This document shows, piece by piece, positions 34,001 to 43,099 of a stretch of DNA of 64,000 nt; position 1 is the first letter of the stretch, and each line of letters opens with the position of its first letter. The position numbers and the translations under genes were made by a program. The notes under the pieces are model-generated. The model had not been told where the DNA came from and did not search any database. It saw only the letters and a program-made list of their open reading frames with translations. Source of the stretch: Flexibacter flexilis DSM 6793 (GTDB lineage Bacteria; Bacteroidota; Bacteroidia; Cytophagales; Flexibacteraceae); NCBI RefSeq assembly GCF_900112255.1, contig NZ_FOLE01000002.1, forward strand, positions 379,854 to 443,853, written 5' to 3'.

Positions 34001-35690
34001 AGAGCCATTTATCCGAGATTATTTGTCCGAATGGGGCGGCTTGGCCGAAGGAACGCTTAAATTGCATGGCCGCAGCAGCAATCCGATTCTTGACGGCGAT
34101 TTGCTGGTGGACAAAGGCACGTTTAAAGTAAATATCATTAACACCGTGTACACATTTGCCGACAAAATCCATTTTGGCGAAGGCGAAATCAGTTTTAATA
34201 ATGTTCGAATCGTGGACGAAAACCAAAACGTTGGGCAAATACGCACGGGCAAAATATGGCATACTGGTTTCAAAAATTGGGGTATAGATTTGTTCGGTGA
34301 CTTGCGTAACTTTCAGGTAATGAACCTCAAATCGCAACGCAAAGCCCTTTATTACGGCACGGCCAACGTAACAGGCTCGATGTATATGCGCGGCGCGTTT
34401 AGCAACCTGAGCATTGGGGCAGACGTGCGCAGCGAAAAAGGCACGAAAATTTATATTCCTGTATCTTCTTACTACGAAGAAGACGAAAGTATCGAACAAG
34501 ATTTTATTCATTTTGTGGGAAAAACTTCTGCACTCGATACGGCGCAGGCTTCCGACACGATTCCGAAAGTGAGCTTGTCGGGTTTGAAATTGGATTTTAA
34601 TTTTGAACTAACGCCCGAAGCCTATGGCGAATTGATTTTTGACCAAAAAGCAGGCGATATTGTACGCGCCAACGGCGAAGGAAAAATCAAATTGGGGCTG
34701 GATACGCGCGGCGATTTTACGATGTTCGGGCAATACAACATTACGAAAGGTTCATATAATTTTACACTCAAAAACCTTGTAAACAAGGCATTTACGATTC
34801 AACCCAACAGTTACATTAGTTGGAATGGCGACCCGCTGGGTGGACAAATGAACATTACGGCCAGTTATAATCTGAACGCTTCGCTCAAACCCATTGCCAC
34901 CAACACAGATTCTGCCTTTTTGGCCAAACCCGAACTACAACGCAAATACCCGACTGCCGTAAATATGCGTTTGGAAGGCGGTTTACTTTCGCCTCAGATT
35001 GGTTTGGGACTCAAAATTATGGATTATCCGTCGGTAATGAGTAGCTATGTTACGAGTTTTGAAGCCAAGATCCAGAACAACGAACAGGAACTTAATCGCC
35101 AAGTTTTCAGCTTGTTGCTGTTGCGTAGTTTTATGGCGGAAGGCACGCAAAGCGGCGTAAGCATTGGGGCGGGCGGCAGTATTAGCGAATTGCTTTCTAA
35201 TCAGTTGAGTTCTTGGGTTTCGGAAATTGACCCGAATTTGCAAGTAGAAGTAGATGCCAACGGCCTCGACCGCGAAGCCCTTAACGCGATTCGCACGCGT
35301 GTTTCTTACAATTTTATGGAAGGCCGTTTGCGCGTAACCCGCGACGGCACGTTTACTAATGCCCAAAATCAAGCCACCGCCACCAGCGTTGCGGGGGACT
35401 GGACACTGGAATATTTACTTACGCGCAATGGACGTTTCAGGATAAAAGCTTTCCACAAAAACAGCCAAAACGTTATTTCTACGGCCCTGAACAACAACAA
35501 CAATACTTCGCAGGGTGTGAGTATTATGCACACACAAAGTTTTGATAGTCTGCGAGATATATTGCCTTGGCGCAGGCGCAAAAAAGCCGACAAACCCGCT
35601 CCTACGCCTGCCGTTTTGCCCAAACCAACCCAAACGGACAGCAGCACAATTGCACCAACAGACACGCTTGCGCCTGTGATTATTCCGTAA
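31071..35690 (+). CDS. tamB: TamB-like translocation/assembly module protein
   Basis: A 1539-aa envelope protein. One N-terminal membrane anchor lies at about 20-40 (VTVVTIVFLSITFALQV), then a long periplasmic AsmA/TamB-type beta-rich region (SIGRVDIRWFDTLELDNIVIKD near 58-79), and a C-terminal TamB (DUF490) domain about 1100-1480 with LKLDFNFELTPEAYGELIFD and a G-rich strand pattern. The tail is Pro/Thr-rich. TamB-type proteins bridge the inner and outer membranes and take part in lipid transport and outer-membrane biogenesis. The start appears to be TTG 31071: no ATG occurs in frame before residue 91, and the anchor lies upstream of it. No TamA partner is in the window. Confidence 0.9.
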   Translation: MRQNTPLYSRIIRGVFRGIKRLVTVVTIVFLSITFALQVPYFQTIIVQKLAKELSIALGFPVSIGRVDIRWFDTLELDNIVIKDQLHNPMIEAKRIEADFELSALVQRNIRLDHVLLRNGNVNICTDTITQKMNINEFIKSINRLIDDTSTKRSASPPIFAITDIELENVKLAISDFTEDSITDRFDYYHIRFDSLSANVQGFRVRSDTLDLQVNGLTGVETGSNIRIHYLNTFFRYTEQTMHLWNLDARLNNTFVSDTLEFFYDDTDYFKDFNEKIVMYAHMDSSIISAADIALFAPELKPFNETVTLSGFFKGKVSDFNVRNCTASFGNNSYFQGGFSMKGLPDFDETFIAAKVKNALIDPSDLRQYVDNEDAIQTINKFGTIDFKGSFNGFPSDFVAAGVFNSDLGKIETDLRLTLADDSRFSTYEGNLHTEGLDIGVLTDNHDLLGLIDMKGHIKGQGFTLASASADVDATVRRIGLNKYDYHNIVINATLGKRLFSGHLEIDDPNLVFNTNSTIDLRSANNIFDVQAQVLTANLQALHLSQKPAEFSTVANIHFTGVETDAIAGNAVFMNTDVSYDKQNLFLDSVSLSTKVNNRYRTFRLDSDWFKAQAKGHFNFEELLNDVPDLVSEYALILQNKQSEIDRFYAQRRKHQRKHRQHYPEYDIDFTMLLRNINPIIYLFDNQYYVAKNTRLEGSFSNGKNSTVLLSSHPDTLKLQNHWFYGSDVDFSASKVADSTDIVASAYVYSRKQRFEGLPASQNMFVDATWSDKHINFSSRIDQQKSTNYARLAGDIYFRKGQTEANIRPSVIHLLGKSWEIADNNALVLLENQNILVRNLQISNGQQLIKTEGIVAKNTTDSLQILVQNFELLTLDTLLDLGLTGLVNANVGVRNIWADPTARGQVQVGALSVDDFLIGDVNGMALWDEVRQKLRINLDINRLQANVLKVIGHYDPRGGENELDMNILVNGLSIKLIEPFIRDYLSEWGGLAEGTLKLHGRSSNPILDGDLLVDKGTFKVNIINTVYTFADKIHFGEGEISFNNVRIVDENQNVGQIRTGKIWHTGFKNWGIDLFGDLRNFQVMNLKSQRKALYYGTANVTGSMYMRGAFSNLSIGADVRSEKGTKIYIPVSSYYEEDESIEQDFIHFVGKTSALDTAQASDTIPKVSLSGLKLDFNFELTPEAYGELIFDQKAGDIVRANGEGKIKLGLDTRGDFTMFGQYNITKGSYNFTLKNLVNKAFTIQPNSYISWNGDPLGGQMNITASYNLNASLKPIATNTDSAFLAKPELQRKYPTAVNMRLEGGLLSPQIGLGLKIMDYPSVMSSYVTSFEAKIQNNEQELNRQVFSLLLLRSFMAEGTQSGVSIGAGGSISELLSNQLSSWVSEIDPNLQVEVDANGLDREALNAIRTRVSYNFMEGRLRVTRDGTFTNAQNQATATSVAGDWTLEYLLTRNGRFRIKAFHKNSQNVISTALNNNNNTSQGVSIMHTQSFDSLRDILPWRRRKKADKPAPTPAVLPKPTQTDSSTIAPTDTLAPVIIP

Positions 35691-35742
35691 TGTGATGGAA
35701 GTTTGCTACCATAAACCCTATTATATTTTTTCTTACGATACA

Positions 35743-36543
35743 ATGAAATACAAAATGCTGGTGTTGGACATGGACGACACACTTCTGAATGACAATCACG
35801 AGATTTCCGAAAAAAATAAACACTTTATCAGCCAAGCACAAGCCGCAGGTGTGTGGGTAGTGTTAGCCTCTGGCAGACCAACACCCGCCATGCAGTCGTA
35901 TGCCCGCGAACTGAATTTGCACCAATACGGCTCTTATATGCTTTCGTACAATGGGGCGGTAATCAGCGAGGTAAATACTGGAAAAGTATTATTTGAGCAA
36001 AGTATGCCTAAAGAAGACATACATACGTTGTATGATTTGAGTGTGGAACACAAACTACACATTATCACATACATAGATGGACAAATTATCGCCGAAACCG
36101 ATTTTAAATACATAGATTTTGAATCGCAACTAACAGGAATGCCACTCAAAAAAGTACCAAGTTTTAAAGAGGCTGTTTATACTTCGTCGGTCAAATGTAT
36201 TTTTTTGGAAGAACCTGAGCGTTTGCAAGTAGTTGCGCCTTTGCTTCAATCTCAAATTAAGGGCAAAAACGTAACAACCTCTAAGCCTTTTTTCTTGGAA
36301 GTAACCGAATTTGGCATAGACAAAGCCGCCAGTTTGGAACGATTAGCCAAACATTTGGGCATTAATCAGAGCGAAATTATAGCGGTCGGCAATGCCAACA
36401 ATGATTTGTCGATGATAGAATACGCAGGTTTGGGTGTTTGGGTGGACAATGTTACGCCAGAACTCCGCGAATACGCCGATGTAATCGTGGCCTCCAACAA
36501 CAACGACGGCGTAGCCGAAGTAATCGAACGTTTTATTCTGTAA
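35743..36543 (+). CDS. Cof-type HAD-IIB family phosphatase
   Basis: A 266-aa haloacid dehalogenase-like hydrolase. ATG 35743 (MKYKMLVLDMDDTLL) puts the nucleophile motif DMDDTLL at the N terminus as in the family; starts 16-17 codons upstream extend into the intergenic region. Motif II region ASGRPTP, motif III Lys in EFGIDKAASLERL, and motif IV GNANNDLSMI are present, with a type IIB cap between. Family members dephosphorylate sugar phosphates, flavin or pyridoxal phosphates; the substrate cannot be assigned. It follows tamB by 52 bases and may be in the same transcript. Confidence 0.93.
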   Translation: MKYKMLVLDMDDTLLNDNHEISEKNKHFISQAQAAGVWVVLASGRPTPAMQSYARELNLHQYGSYMLSYNGAVISEVNTGKVLFEQSMPKEDIHTLYDLSVEHKLHIITYIDGQIIAETDFKYIDFESQLTGMPLKKVPSFKEAVYTSSVKCIFLEEPERLQVVAPLLQSQIKGKNVTTSKPFFLEVTEFGIDKAASLERLAKHLGINQSEIIAVGNANNDLSMIEYAGLGVWVDNVTPELREYADVIVASNNNDGVAEVIERFIL

Positions 36544-36568
36544 ACATTCAATTCACACAACTATATCC

Positions 36569-36611
36569 ACACTATTTGGGTTATTTTTTACAAAAACAAT
36601 CCAAATAGTGT
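36569..36611 (+). terminator. Hairpin after the HAD phosphatase gene
   Basis: An 11-bp stem (36569-36579 with 36601-36611) with a 21-base T- and A-rich loop. It lies 25 bases past the stop codon. Confidence 0.55.
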
Positions 36612-36788
36612 CCAATTAAATAACGATGCATGTCTCCTTACAATCCATTGTGGAATATCATAATACGAAATGATTGTATATTTATACTCCAAGTCTTTTG
36701 TTATATCCAACTTTTTAGAGGTAGGATTCTAGCGGATAAGTGAAATTGTTTTTCTTTGTAGTGAAAAACAATCAAACAAAATTCTATT

Positions 36789-37610
36789 ATGAGTAACCCC
36801 CGCCCTATAATATACAAAGAGCGTATTTTATGGCTGATTTTTTATCCATTAGCTTCATTATCTTTTATTTTTTTTGCTAATGATAATCCCTTTTTGCAAC
36901 TGATTCGATTGCCTTCTTTTATCACTGATATATTTTTTTCATTATTAGTTACTTTTTCAGCGGGGATATATATAAGGTGGGTTACCTTATATTTAGATAA
37001 AAAATATCCATGGCTGGAATATTTCAAAAAAAGAGCTTGGTTGCAGTGCCTAAATGGTATTCTGCTCCCGTTGTTTGTTGCCATGACATTGGAAGTAGTG
37101 TATTTAAAACTCATTGATATTCCTCTTGCAAGCTCGTCCATATTATACTTAGAACTTCCCCTTGCTTTTTTGCTCTTGTCATTATCCAACAGTTATTATG
37201 TGGCAAGCTATCTTTTTCGTCATCAAAAAGTAGAGATCATCACAATAGAAAAAGCAGTTCCTGCCAATGAAAAAGAGTTGGTGTACCTTGTAGTTCAAAA
37301 AGGATTTAATGAGCTAAAAATTGACATTGCCGATTGCGCCTTTATTAAAAGCTCCGAAAAACTACTTTGGCTCTATACCTTTAACCATGACATCTATCGT
37401 CTGGACGGCACACTTGACGAATGGGAAAAGAAATTTCCAGGCATTTTTTTTCGTATCAATCGCCAGTTTTTAGCCTCAGCAAGAGCGATTGAGGCCGTTA
37501 CCACAACCGAAACCCGAAAACTAAAAGTTGATTTTGTGATTCCTTTGGAGGAAAGCATCTATGTGTCAAAAGCCAATAGTGCCAACTTCCGAAAATGGTG
37601 GAAACAATAA
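36789..37610 (+). CDS. Membrane-anchored LytTR-type transcriptional regulator
   Basis: A 273-aa protein. About four transmembrane segments occupy residues 14-145 (for example ILWLIFYPLASLSFIFFA and LPLAFLLLSLSNSYYVASYLF). A C-terminal LytTR DNA-binding domain spans about 165-273 (DCAFIKSSEKLLWLYT, GTLDEWEKKFPGIFFRINRQFLASARAI, LEESIYVSKANSANFRKWW). There is no receiver domain, so DNA binding is probably coupled directly to a membrane signal, as in other Bacteroidota membrane-LytTR proteins. It is followed by a putative outer-membrane protein and a serine hydrolase lipoprotein, which may be its targets. Confidence 0.88.
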   Translation: MSNPRPIIYKERILWLIFYPLASLSFIFFANDNPFLQLIRLPSFITDIFFSLLVTFSAGIYIRWVTLYLDKKYPWLEYFKKRAWLQCLNGILLPLFVAMTLEVVYLKLIDIPLASSSILYLELPLAFLLLSLSNSYYVASYLFRHQKVEIITIEKAVPANEKELVYLVVQKGFNELKIDIADCAFIKSSEKLLWLYTFNHDIYRLDGTLDEWEKKFPGIFFRINRQFLASARAIEAVTTTETRKLKVDFVIPLEESIYVSKANSANFRKWWKQ

Positions 37611-37686
37611 CGCCCGTTTCGGTCGGGAATATGTCCGTTTGGGTTTTTCAGAACATAAATTACTAGTAAACAGTTATATGCGAGCA

Positions 37687-37694
37687 TAATTTTG
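37687..37694 (+). promoter_or_regulatory. Possible -7 box for the beta-barrel-like protein gene
   Basis: TAATTTTG fits TAnnTTTG, 23 bases upstream of the ATG at 37718. It suggests a promoter separate from that of the LytTR gene, possibly regulated by it. Confidence 0.4.
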
Positions 37695-37717
37695 TAGCAA
37701 CCAAACAGAATTATACC

Positions 37718-38350
37718 ATGCATCTACAAACAATTTTTAACAGTTTCCTCAAAGGTTTGCCTTTTGTAATGGGCTTATTCTTTTCTTCTTTTAGTCATGC
37801 ACAGAAGAAAAATCTACCTGTTACAGTCTCTGCATTCAATCAGGCAACTTCAATGCCCTTCTCAAAATTCTTTACCGCCCCGATTCACCCCGGATTAGCC
37901 ATTAGTTCGGAATTTAATTACAGCAAAGCCCCCAAACGAAGTCGTTTATTTCAAACATTGGGCGGTAGTTATTATTACCATCGATACTTAAATCAGGCTA
38001 TTACTTTTTTTTCTGAATTGGGGTATGAATTTCGCACAAAACCAGGGGTCGAAATCGCGGCATTGCTGGGCGTTGGATATATGTGCAGCTTCCGTACCGC
38101 AACCGAATATTCCTTTAAAAACGGAAGTTATACGTCCTCAAAAAATGGAGGTGTTGGACGTTTTACGCCATCATTTTCTTTAGAAACAGGTTATTACCTT
38201 TTCCCCGAAAAACAAACCAGCCCCAAACTATTTGCGCGTTATCAAGTATGGGTAGAATATCCTTTTTCTCCAGACTTTATTGATTTAATGCCGCATACCA
38301 ACGTGCACTTAGGGATCAAATTTTTGATGGGTTCAAATAATCAACAGTAA
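37718..38350 (+). CDS. Putative outer-membrane beta-barrel protein, unknown function
   Basis: A 210-aa exported protein I do not recognise by family. The signal peptide is about 1-28 (ending FSHAQ). The rest alternates short hydrophobic and polar strands with many aromatic residues (GGSYYYHRYLNQAITFFSELGYEF, split across about 85-108; VGYMCSFRTATEYSFKNG; FARYQVWVEYPF). It ends with a strand, HLGIKFLMG, which fits a small outer-membrane barrel. It lies 26 bases upstream of the serine hydrolase lipoprotein gene, so the pair are co-transcribed and may act together at the outer membrane. Confidence 0.7.
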   Translation: MHLQTIFNSFLKGLPFVMGLFFSSFSHAQKKNLPVTVSAFNQATSMPFSKFFTAPIHPGLAISSEFNYSKAPKRSRLFQTLGGSYYYHRYLNQAITFFSELGYEFRTKPGVEIAALLGVGYMCSFRTATEYSFKNGSYTSSKNGGVGRFTPSFSLETGYYLFPEKQTSPKLFARYQVWVEYPFSPDFIDLMPHTNVHLGIKFLMGSNNQQ

Positions 38351-38376
38351 AATATTCTTCCAATAAACTGGTAAAA

Positions 38377-39558
38377 ATGAAAAATATCTTTGTAGTATTT
38401 CTTTTTGTGCTGCTGTTGATGGCTTGCGAAAAAAGTGAAACCATCGACCCCGAAACCTATTCATGCAGCTTTAATTTTACAGATAACAGTGCGAATCACC
38501 CCAAAGCACAACAATATCAAGCAACCGTGAATGAAATCGTCAGTAAAGGAACTGTCGGTATAATGATGAGCGTCTATCATCCCAACTCAGGGCAATGGTT
38601 GGGGGCGGCGGGCAAGGCCGATATAAATAATAATATAGCGATGCAGCCGTGTATGACTTCGCGTATGGGTTCTACCATCAAAATGTTTACGGCCACCGTA
38701 ACAATGCTACTTTATCAGGAACATAAAATCAATTTGGACGAAAAAATTTCAAACTATTTGAAAGCAAGCTATATCCATAAAATACGCAACGCCGAAACGG
38801 CAACTATTCGCCAATTATTACAACATAGCAGCGGTATTTATAACTACATACAAAACCCGAAATTTCAGACTGCCTCCATGAACGATTTAAAAAGAGAATG
38901 GCGAGCTGGTGATTTGTTGCCCTATGCCTATCATCAGCCTGCATACTTTGCGGCAGGGACTGATGTACGATATTCTAACACCAATTATATTCTTTTGGGG
39001 CTTTTGATAGAACAAATAGAAGGCCAACCTTTACACGAAGTGTTTGAAAAACGAATCTTCAACCCTCTTGGCATGACAAAATCATTGTTTGCGGCTAAAA
39101 ATCCTGTGCCTAACAATATTGCTCGAGGCTATATAGATTTATACAGCAATTTTAAAATAATAGAAAGCACCTATTTCAGTGGTTGGGATTACTATACTGC
39201 GGATGGTGGGTTAATATCCAACCCTTACGACATGTCGCTGTTTTTCAGAAAATTAATAAACGGGGAAATTATCAGCCAACCCTTATTAAATGAAATGCTA
39301 ACATGGAAAACGCCCAAAGAGCAAGACGCCGATTTTTTCCCGATAGCGTATGGATTAGGTATTTTCAAAATGACAACTGCCAAAGGCGATGTGTATTTTC
39401 ATAGCGGAGACGCTATCGGTTATTACGCCAATATGATGTATATCCCATCGTCAAAGTCGGTCATCGTGTACGCGGTAAATAGCAATTATGGGAAATTGGA
39501 CGAATGGGTATCTACGAAAAAAGCCATCGAAAAAATATTAGAAAGCACTTGGGAATAA
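38377..39558 (+). CDS. Serine hydrolase lipoprotein, class C beta-lactamase/esterase family
   Basis: A 393-aa lipoprotein; the signal ends with LLMAC, giving lipidated Cys17. The beta-lactamase-related fold has the SxxK motif at Ser99-Thr-Ile-Lys102 and the YxN motif (RYSNTNY, near 205). The KTG-equivalent region is VYFHSGDAIGY near the C terminus (HSG variant). Such proteins act as D-Ala-D-Ala peptidases, esterases or D-amino-acid-processing enzymes; beta-lactam hydrolysis is possible but not implied. It is paired with the beta-barrel-like protein, downstream of a membrane LytTR regulator. Confidence 0.9.
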   Translation: MKNIFVVFLFVLLLMACEKSETIDPETYSCSFNFTDNSANHPKAQQYQATVNEIVSKGTVGIMMSVYHPNSGQWLGAAGKADINNNIAMQPCMTSRMGSTIKMFTATVTMLLYQEHKINLDEKISNYLKASYIHKIRNAETATIRQLLQHSSGIYNYIQNPKFQTASMNDLKREWRAGDLLPYAYHQPAYFAAGTDVRYSNTNYILLGLLIEQIEGQPLHEVFEKRIFNPLGMTKSLFAAKNPVPNNIARGYIDLYSNFKIIESTYFSGWDYYTADGGLISNPYDMSLFFRKLINGEIISQPLLNEMLTWKTPKEQDADFFPIAYGLGIFKMTTAKGDVYFHSGDAIGYYANMMYIPSSKSVIVYAVNSNYGKLDEWVSTKKAIEKILESTWE

Positions 39559-39615
39559 TCTAATTCGGTACACGCCCAACTGTTTGATTTCGTTTGCCAA
39601 ATTCATCTTTTAGGC

Positions 39616-39655
39616 AATAAGCGAGAAAATAGAAGTTTTTATTTTCTCGCTTATT
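39616..39655. terminator. Bidirectional terminator
   Basis: A perfect 16-bp stem (39616-39631 with 39640-39655), 8-base loop, A/T-rich ends, between the serine hydrolase gene and the convergent LOG-family gene. Confidence 0.85.
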
Positions 39656-39720
39656 ACTACGCTACTAATCAGGATTTTAAACTAGTCCGCTTATTTTGTA
39701 TTTTATTTGCAATCAATATA

Positions 39721-40302
39721 CTATAATTCTTCTTTTGTAATCCATTGCGGAATGGGCGGGGCTTGGTAGCCGCGCATTTTCTGCAACAAATCCTCTATAT
39801 TTTCACTAATTACCAACAAATCTTTGTTGCTTTCTCTCACAAATCCTTTGGCGATCATAGAGTCTATGAGTGTGAGCAGATCATTATAAAAACCGTTGGT
39901 GTTGAGAATGGCCGTTGGCTTTGGGTGCAAACCCAATTGTGCCCAAGTGAGCATCTCAAAAAACTCTTCCATCGTACCAAAGCCGCCCACCAGCGTAATA
40001 ATTCCGTCAGAAAGGTCATTCATTATTTTTTTGCGTTCGTGCATGGTATCCACCAAAATAAGCTCGGTCAGATTTTCGTGCGCCACTTCTTTTTTGCGCA
40101 TAAAACGTGGCAAAACGCCGATTGCCCTGCCGTTATTTTCCATTACGCCATTGGCTACCGCGCCCATCACGCCGACTTTTGCGCCACCGTACACCAATTC
40201 GATATTTTGGGCGGCTAAGGTTTTGCCCAGCAAATAGGCTTGTTGCTCATAAACGGGGTCTGTGCCACTGCTCGCCCCACAAAAAACGACGATTCTTTTC
40301 AT
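39721..40302 (-). CDS. LOG family protein (TIGR00730-type Rossmann fold)
   Basis: A 193-aa protein of the lysine-decarboxylase-like/LOG family. It has FCGASSGTDP near the N terminus, YGGAKVGVMGAVANG (38-52) and the phosphoribohydrolase motif LVGGFGTMEE (104-113). The usual motif is PGGxGTxxE; Pro is replaced by Val here, while the Gly-Gly and Glu are kept. Characterised members release nucleobases from nucleoside monophosphates (for example cytokinin riboside monophosphate or AMP). Its role in this organism is unknown. It lies downstream of valS on the same strand with a terminator between. Confidence 0.9.
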   Translation of the reverse strand: MKRIVVFCGASSGTDPVYEQQAYLLGKTLAAQNIELVYGGAKVGVMGAVANGVMENNGRAIGVLPRFMRKKEVAHENLTELILVDTMHERKKIMNDLSDGIITLVGGFGTMEEFFEMLTWAQLGLHPKPTAILNTNGFYNDLLTLIDSMIAKGFVRESNKDLLVISENIEDLLQKMRGYQAPPIPQWITKEEL

Positions 40303-40365
40303 GTGTGTTGTGTTTGTTTTAGCATCTACAAAGAATTAAATATATACTTTTTCTAATTGTCAATC

Positions 40366-40411
40366 AAAAACTCCCACCGCGTGCAAAATGCTGCAAACGG
40401 TGGGAGTTTTT
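40366..40411. terminator. Terminator after valS
   Basis: A 14-bp stem (40366-40379 with 40398-40411) with A and T runs on both sides, 29 bases past the valS stop on the minus strand. Confidence 0.88.
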
Positions 40412-40439
40412 TGTTTTATTTATTTTCTCAAAAAAACAA

Positions 40440-43067
40440 TTACAGAGCCGCTAAAGCCTCTTCCAAAGTTTTGAGTTTGGCTTCTGCATCGGCAAGTTTT
40501 TGGCGTTCGCGCTCCACCAAATCAGGTTTGGCGTTAGACACGAATTTCTCGTTAGCCAATTTCTTGGTTACGCTGTCCATGAAACCGCGTGTATAATCCA
40601 ACTCTTTCAATAAGTTTTCGCGTTCTTTGGTCGCGTCGATTTGGTCGGCCAACGGAATATAAAACTCATCAGATTTGACCACCAAACTCACCGCACCCGC
40701 AGGTTTTTCGGTTACAAAACTCAATTCGCTGGTGTTTGCCAATTTTGCAATTACACCGCCAAACTGCTCATATTGAGCCGCTTCCGATGTTTTTACAGAT
40801 AATTCCAACTGTGTTTTTGGGCTAATCTGTTTGCTGTTGCGAAGGTTACGAACTTGAGCAATTACCTCAAACGCCTGTGCGGCGGCAGCCAACACGGCAG
40901 CATCAGCGGCTTTGGCTTCAGGGAATTGCGCTACACAAATACTGTCGCCTTGCTTGCGTTCGCGGATTTCTTGCCAAATTTCTTCGGTAATAAACGGCAT
41001 GAACGGATGAACCAATTGCATGAGCGTTTCAAAGAAATTGATAGTTGCTTCCAGCGTCGGGCGGTCGATTGGGCTGCCGTAAGTTGGTTTTATCATTTCC
41101 AAATACCACGCGCAGAAATCGTCCCAAACGAGTTTGTAAGTAGCCAACAACGCGTCCGAAATACGGAATTTGTTGAAATGCTCGTGAATTTCGGCCAAAG
41201 AAGCATTGAGTTTGGCTTCAAACCACGCCACCGAAACCGTATTGGCTTGCGGCGCAGGCACGTCGGCCACTTCCCAACCTTTCACCAAACGGAAAGCATT
41301 CCAAATTTTGTTGGAGAAATTGCGGCCTTGTTCGCAAAGTTTGTCATCAAAAGGCAAGTCATTGCCCGCAGGCGAGCTAAACAACATACCAGTACGCACG
41401 CCGTCCGCACCAAATTGCGCGATAAGGTCAAGCGGGTCTGGCGAGTTGCCCAACGACTTACTCATTTTGCGGCCAAGTTTGTCGCGCACAATGCCCGTCA
41501 GATATACGTTGCTAAACGGTTTTTCTCCGAAATATTCATAACCCGCGATAATCATACGCGCCACCCAGAAGAAAAGAATTTCGGGAGCTGTTACCAAATC
41601 GTTGGTTGGGTAATAATATTTTACGTCTTCGTTGCCAGGGCGGCTCAAACCATCAAACACCTCAAACGGCCAAAGCCAGCTACTAAACCACGTATCCAAA
41701 ACATCTTCGTCTTGTGTGAGGTCTTGCTCGCTTAGCGCGAAAAGTTGGTATTTGTCGCGGGCGATTTTGAGGGCTTCGCGTTTGGTTTTGGCCACAATCA
41801 CCGTACCATCTTTCATGTAGAAAGCAGGAATACGATGTCCCCACCACAACTGGCGCGAAATACACCAATCGCGTACATTTTCCATCCAAGATTTATAAGT
41901 ATTCTTGAATTTGGCGGGGTGAAGCTGAATGTTATCATTCATTACATTCTCCAAAGCTGGCTTGCTCAATTCCTGCATTTTCAAGAACCATTGCAAAGAC
42001 AAACGCGGTTCTACTACTGCGCCAGTGCGCTCCGATGTGCCTACGTTGCTTTTGTATTCTTCGAGTTTTTCGATGTAGCCTTTTGCTTCTAATTCTTTGA
42101 TAATCTGCTTTCTGGCCTCAAAACGATCAACACCTACATAGATTTGCGCTTTTTCGTTGAGCTTACCATTTTCGGCCAAAATGTCCGTTACTGGCAAGTT
42201 ATGTTTTAAACCCAATTCGTAGTCGTTCAGGTCGTGGGCTGGTGTTACTTTCAGGCAGCCTGTACCAAAATCCATCGTAACGTACTCGTCCGTAATAATT
42301 GGTATCTCTTTGCCAATCAACGGAATGCGTACTTTTTTGCCGTGCAAATGTTTGTAACGCTCATCTTCTGGGTGAACGCAAATCGCGGCATCGGCCATGA
42401 TGGTTTCGGGGCGAACTGTGGCAATCGTCAGGAACGTATCAGGTGCGCCAACTACTTCGTATTTGATATAACAAAGTTTTTGCTGCACTTCCTTCATGAT
42501 TACTTCCTCGTCGGAAAGAGCCGTCAGACCTTGCGGGTCCCAGTTCACCATGCGCACGCCTCTGTAAATGTGGCCTTTGTTGTACAAATCCACAAACACA
42601 GAAATTACGGCATCGTAGTAGCTGGTGTCCATCGTGAAACGGGTTCTGTCCCAATCGCAAGAGCAACCCAATTTTTTGAGTTGTTCGAGGATAATGCCAC
42701 CGTATTTGTCTTTCCATTCCATTGCATAGACCAAAAACTCCTCACGTGTAAGGTCTGTTTTCTGGATACCTCTCTCGCGCAACATGGCCACCACTTTGGC
42801 TTCGGTAGCGATAGAGGCGTGATCAGTACCTGGCACCCAACAAGCCTCTTTGCCTTCCATACGCGCCTTGCGGACAAGTACGTCTTGGATCGTATTGTTG
42901 AGCATGTGACCCATGTGCAACACACCCGTAACGTTTGGCGGCGGGATTACGACACAATATGGTTCTTTGTCGGGGTTGGGCTTAGAGGCGAAAAAACAAT
43001 TTTCGAGCCAATAGCTATACCATTTACTTTCGGTTTCTTGCGGACTGTATGTTTTGGAAATGGACAT
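40440..43067 (-). CDS. valS: Valyl-tRNA synthetase
   Basis: An 875-aa class I aminoacyl-tRNA synthetase. ATG 43067 (MSISKTYSPQETESKWYSYW) is the standard start; a short upstream in-frame extension is not family-like. The HIGH signature is HMGH at 51-54 after IPPPNVTGVL, and KMSKS is at about 534-538 (GRKMSKSLGNSPDP). The editing domain lies between them, including the TVRPETIMAD region. The C-terminal coiled coil (about 810-875) is present. Two long open frames on the opposite strand are shadows of this gene. Confidence 0.99.
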   Translation of the reverse strand: MSISKTYSPQETESKWYSYWLENCFFASKPNPDKEPYCVVIPPPNVTGVLHMGHMLNNTIQDVLVRKARMEGKEACWVPGTDHASIATEAKVVAMLRERGIQKTDLTREEFLVYAMEWKDKYGGIILEQLKKLGCSCDWDRTRFTMDTSYYDAVISVFVDLYNKGHIYRGVRMVNWDPQGLTALSDEEVIMKEVQQKLCYIKYEVVGAPDTFLTIATVRPETIMADAAICVHPEDERYKHLHGKKVRIPLIGKEIPIITDEYVTMDFGTGCLKVTPAHDLNDYELGLKHNLPVTDILAENGKLNEKAQIYVGVDRFEARKQIIKELEAKGYIEKLEEYKSNVGTSERTGAVVEPRLSLQWFLKMQELSKPALENVMNDNIQLHPAKFKNTYKSWMENVRDWCISRQLWWGHRIPAFYMKDGTVIVAKTKREALKIARDKYQLFALSEQDLTQDEDVLDTWFSSWLWPFEVFDGLSRPGNEDVKYYYPTNDLVTAPEILFFWVARMIIAGYEYFGEKPFSNVYLTGIVRDKLGRKMSKSLGNSPDPLDLIAQFGADGVRTGMLFSSPAGNDLPFDDKLCEQGRNFSNKIWNAFRLVKGWEVADVPAPQANTVSVAWFEAKLNASLAEIHEHFNKFRISDALLATYKLVWDDFCAWYLEMIKPTYGSPIDRPTLEATINFFETLMQLVHPFMPFITEEIWQEIRERKQGDSICVAQFPEAKAADAAVLAAAAQAFEVIAQVRNLRNSKQISPKTQLELSVKTSEAAQYEQFGGVIAKLANTSELSFVTEKPAGAVSLVVKSDEFYIPLADQIDATKERENLLKELDYTRGFMDSVTKKLANEKFVSNAKPDLVERERQKLADAEAKLKTLEEALAAL

Positions 43068-43099
43068 AAAAAAAAGAAATATCAATACTAATTAAACCA

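Noticed and set aside
40854-43091. Long open frames (293 and 285 codons) on the plus strand within valS
   Set aside because: They lie wholly antisense to the clear valS gene, have Phe/His/Arg-rich translations without recognisable motifs, and no promoter or start context.
42234-43091. Possible gene in the plus strand at the start of valS
   Set aside because: It lies over the HIGH-motif region of valS and crosses the valS start; no independent evidence.
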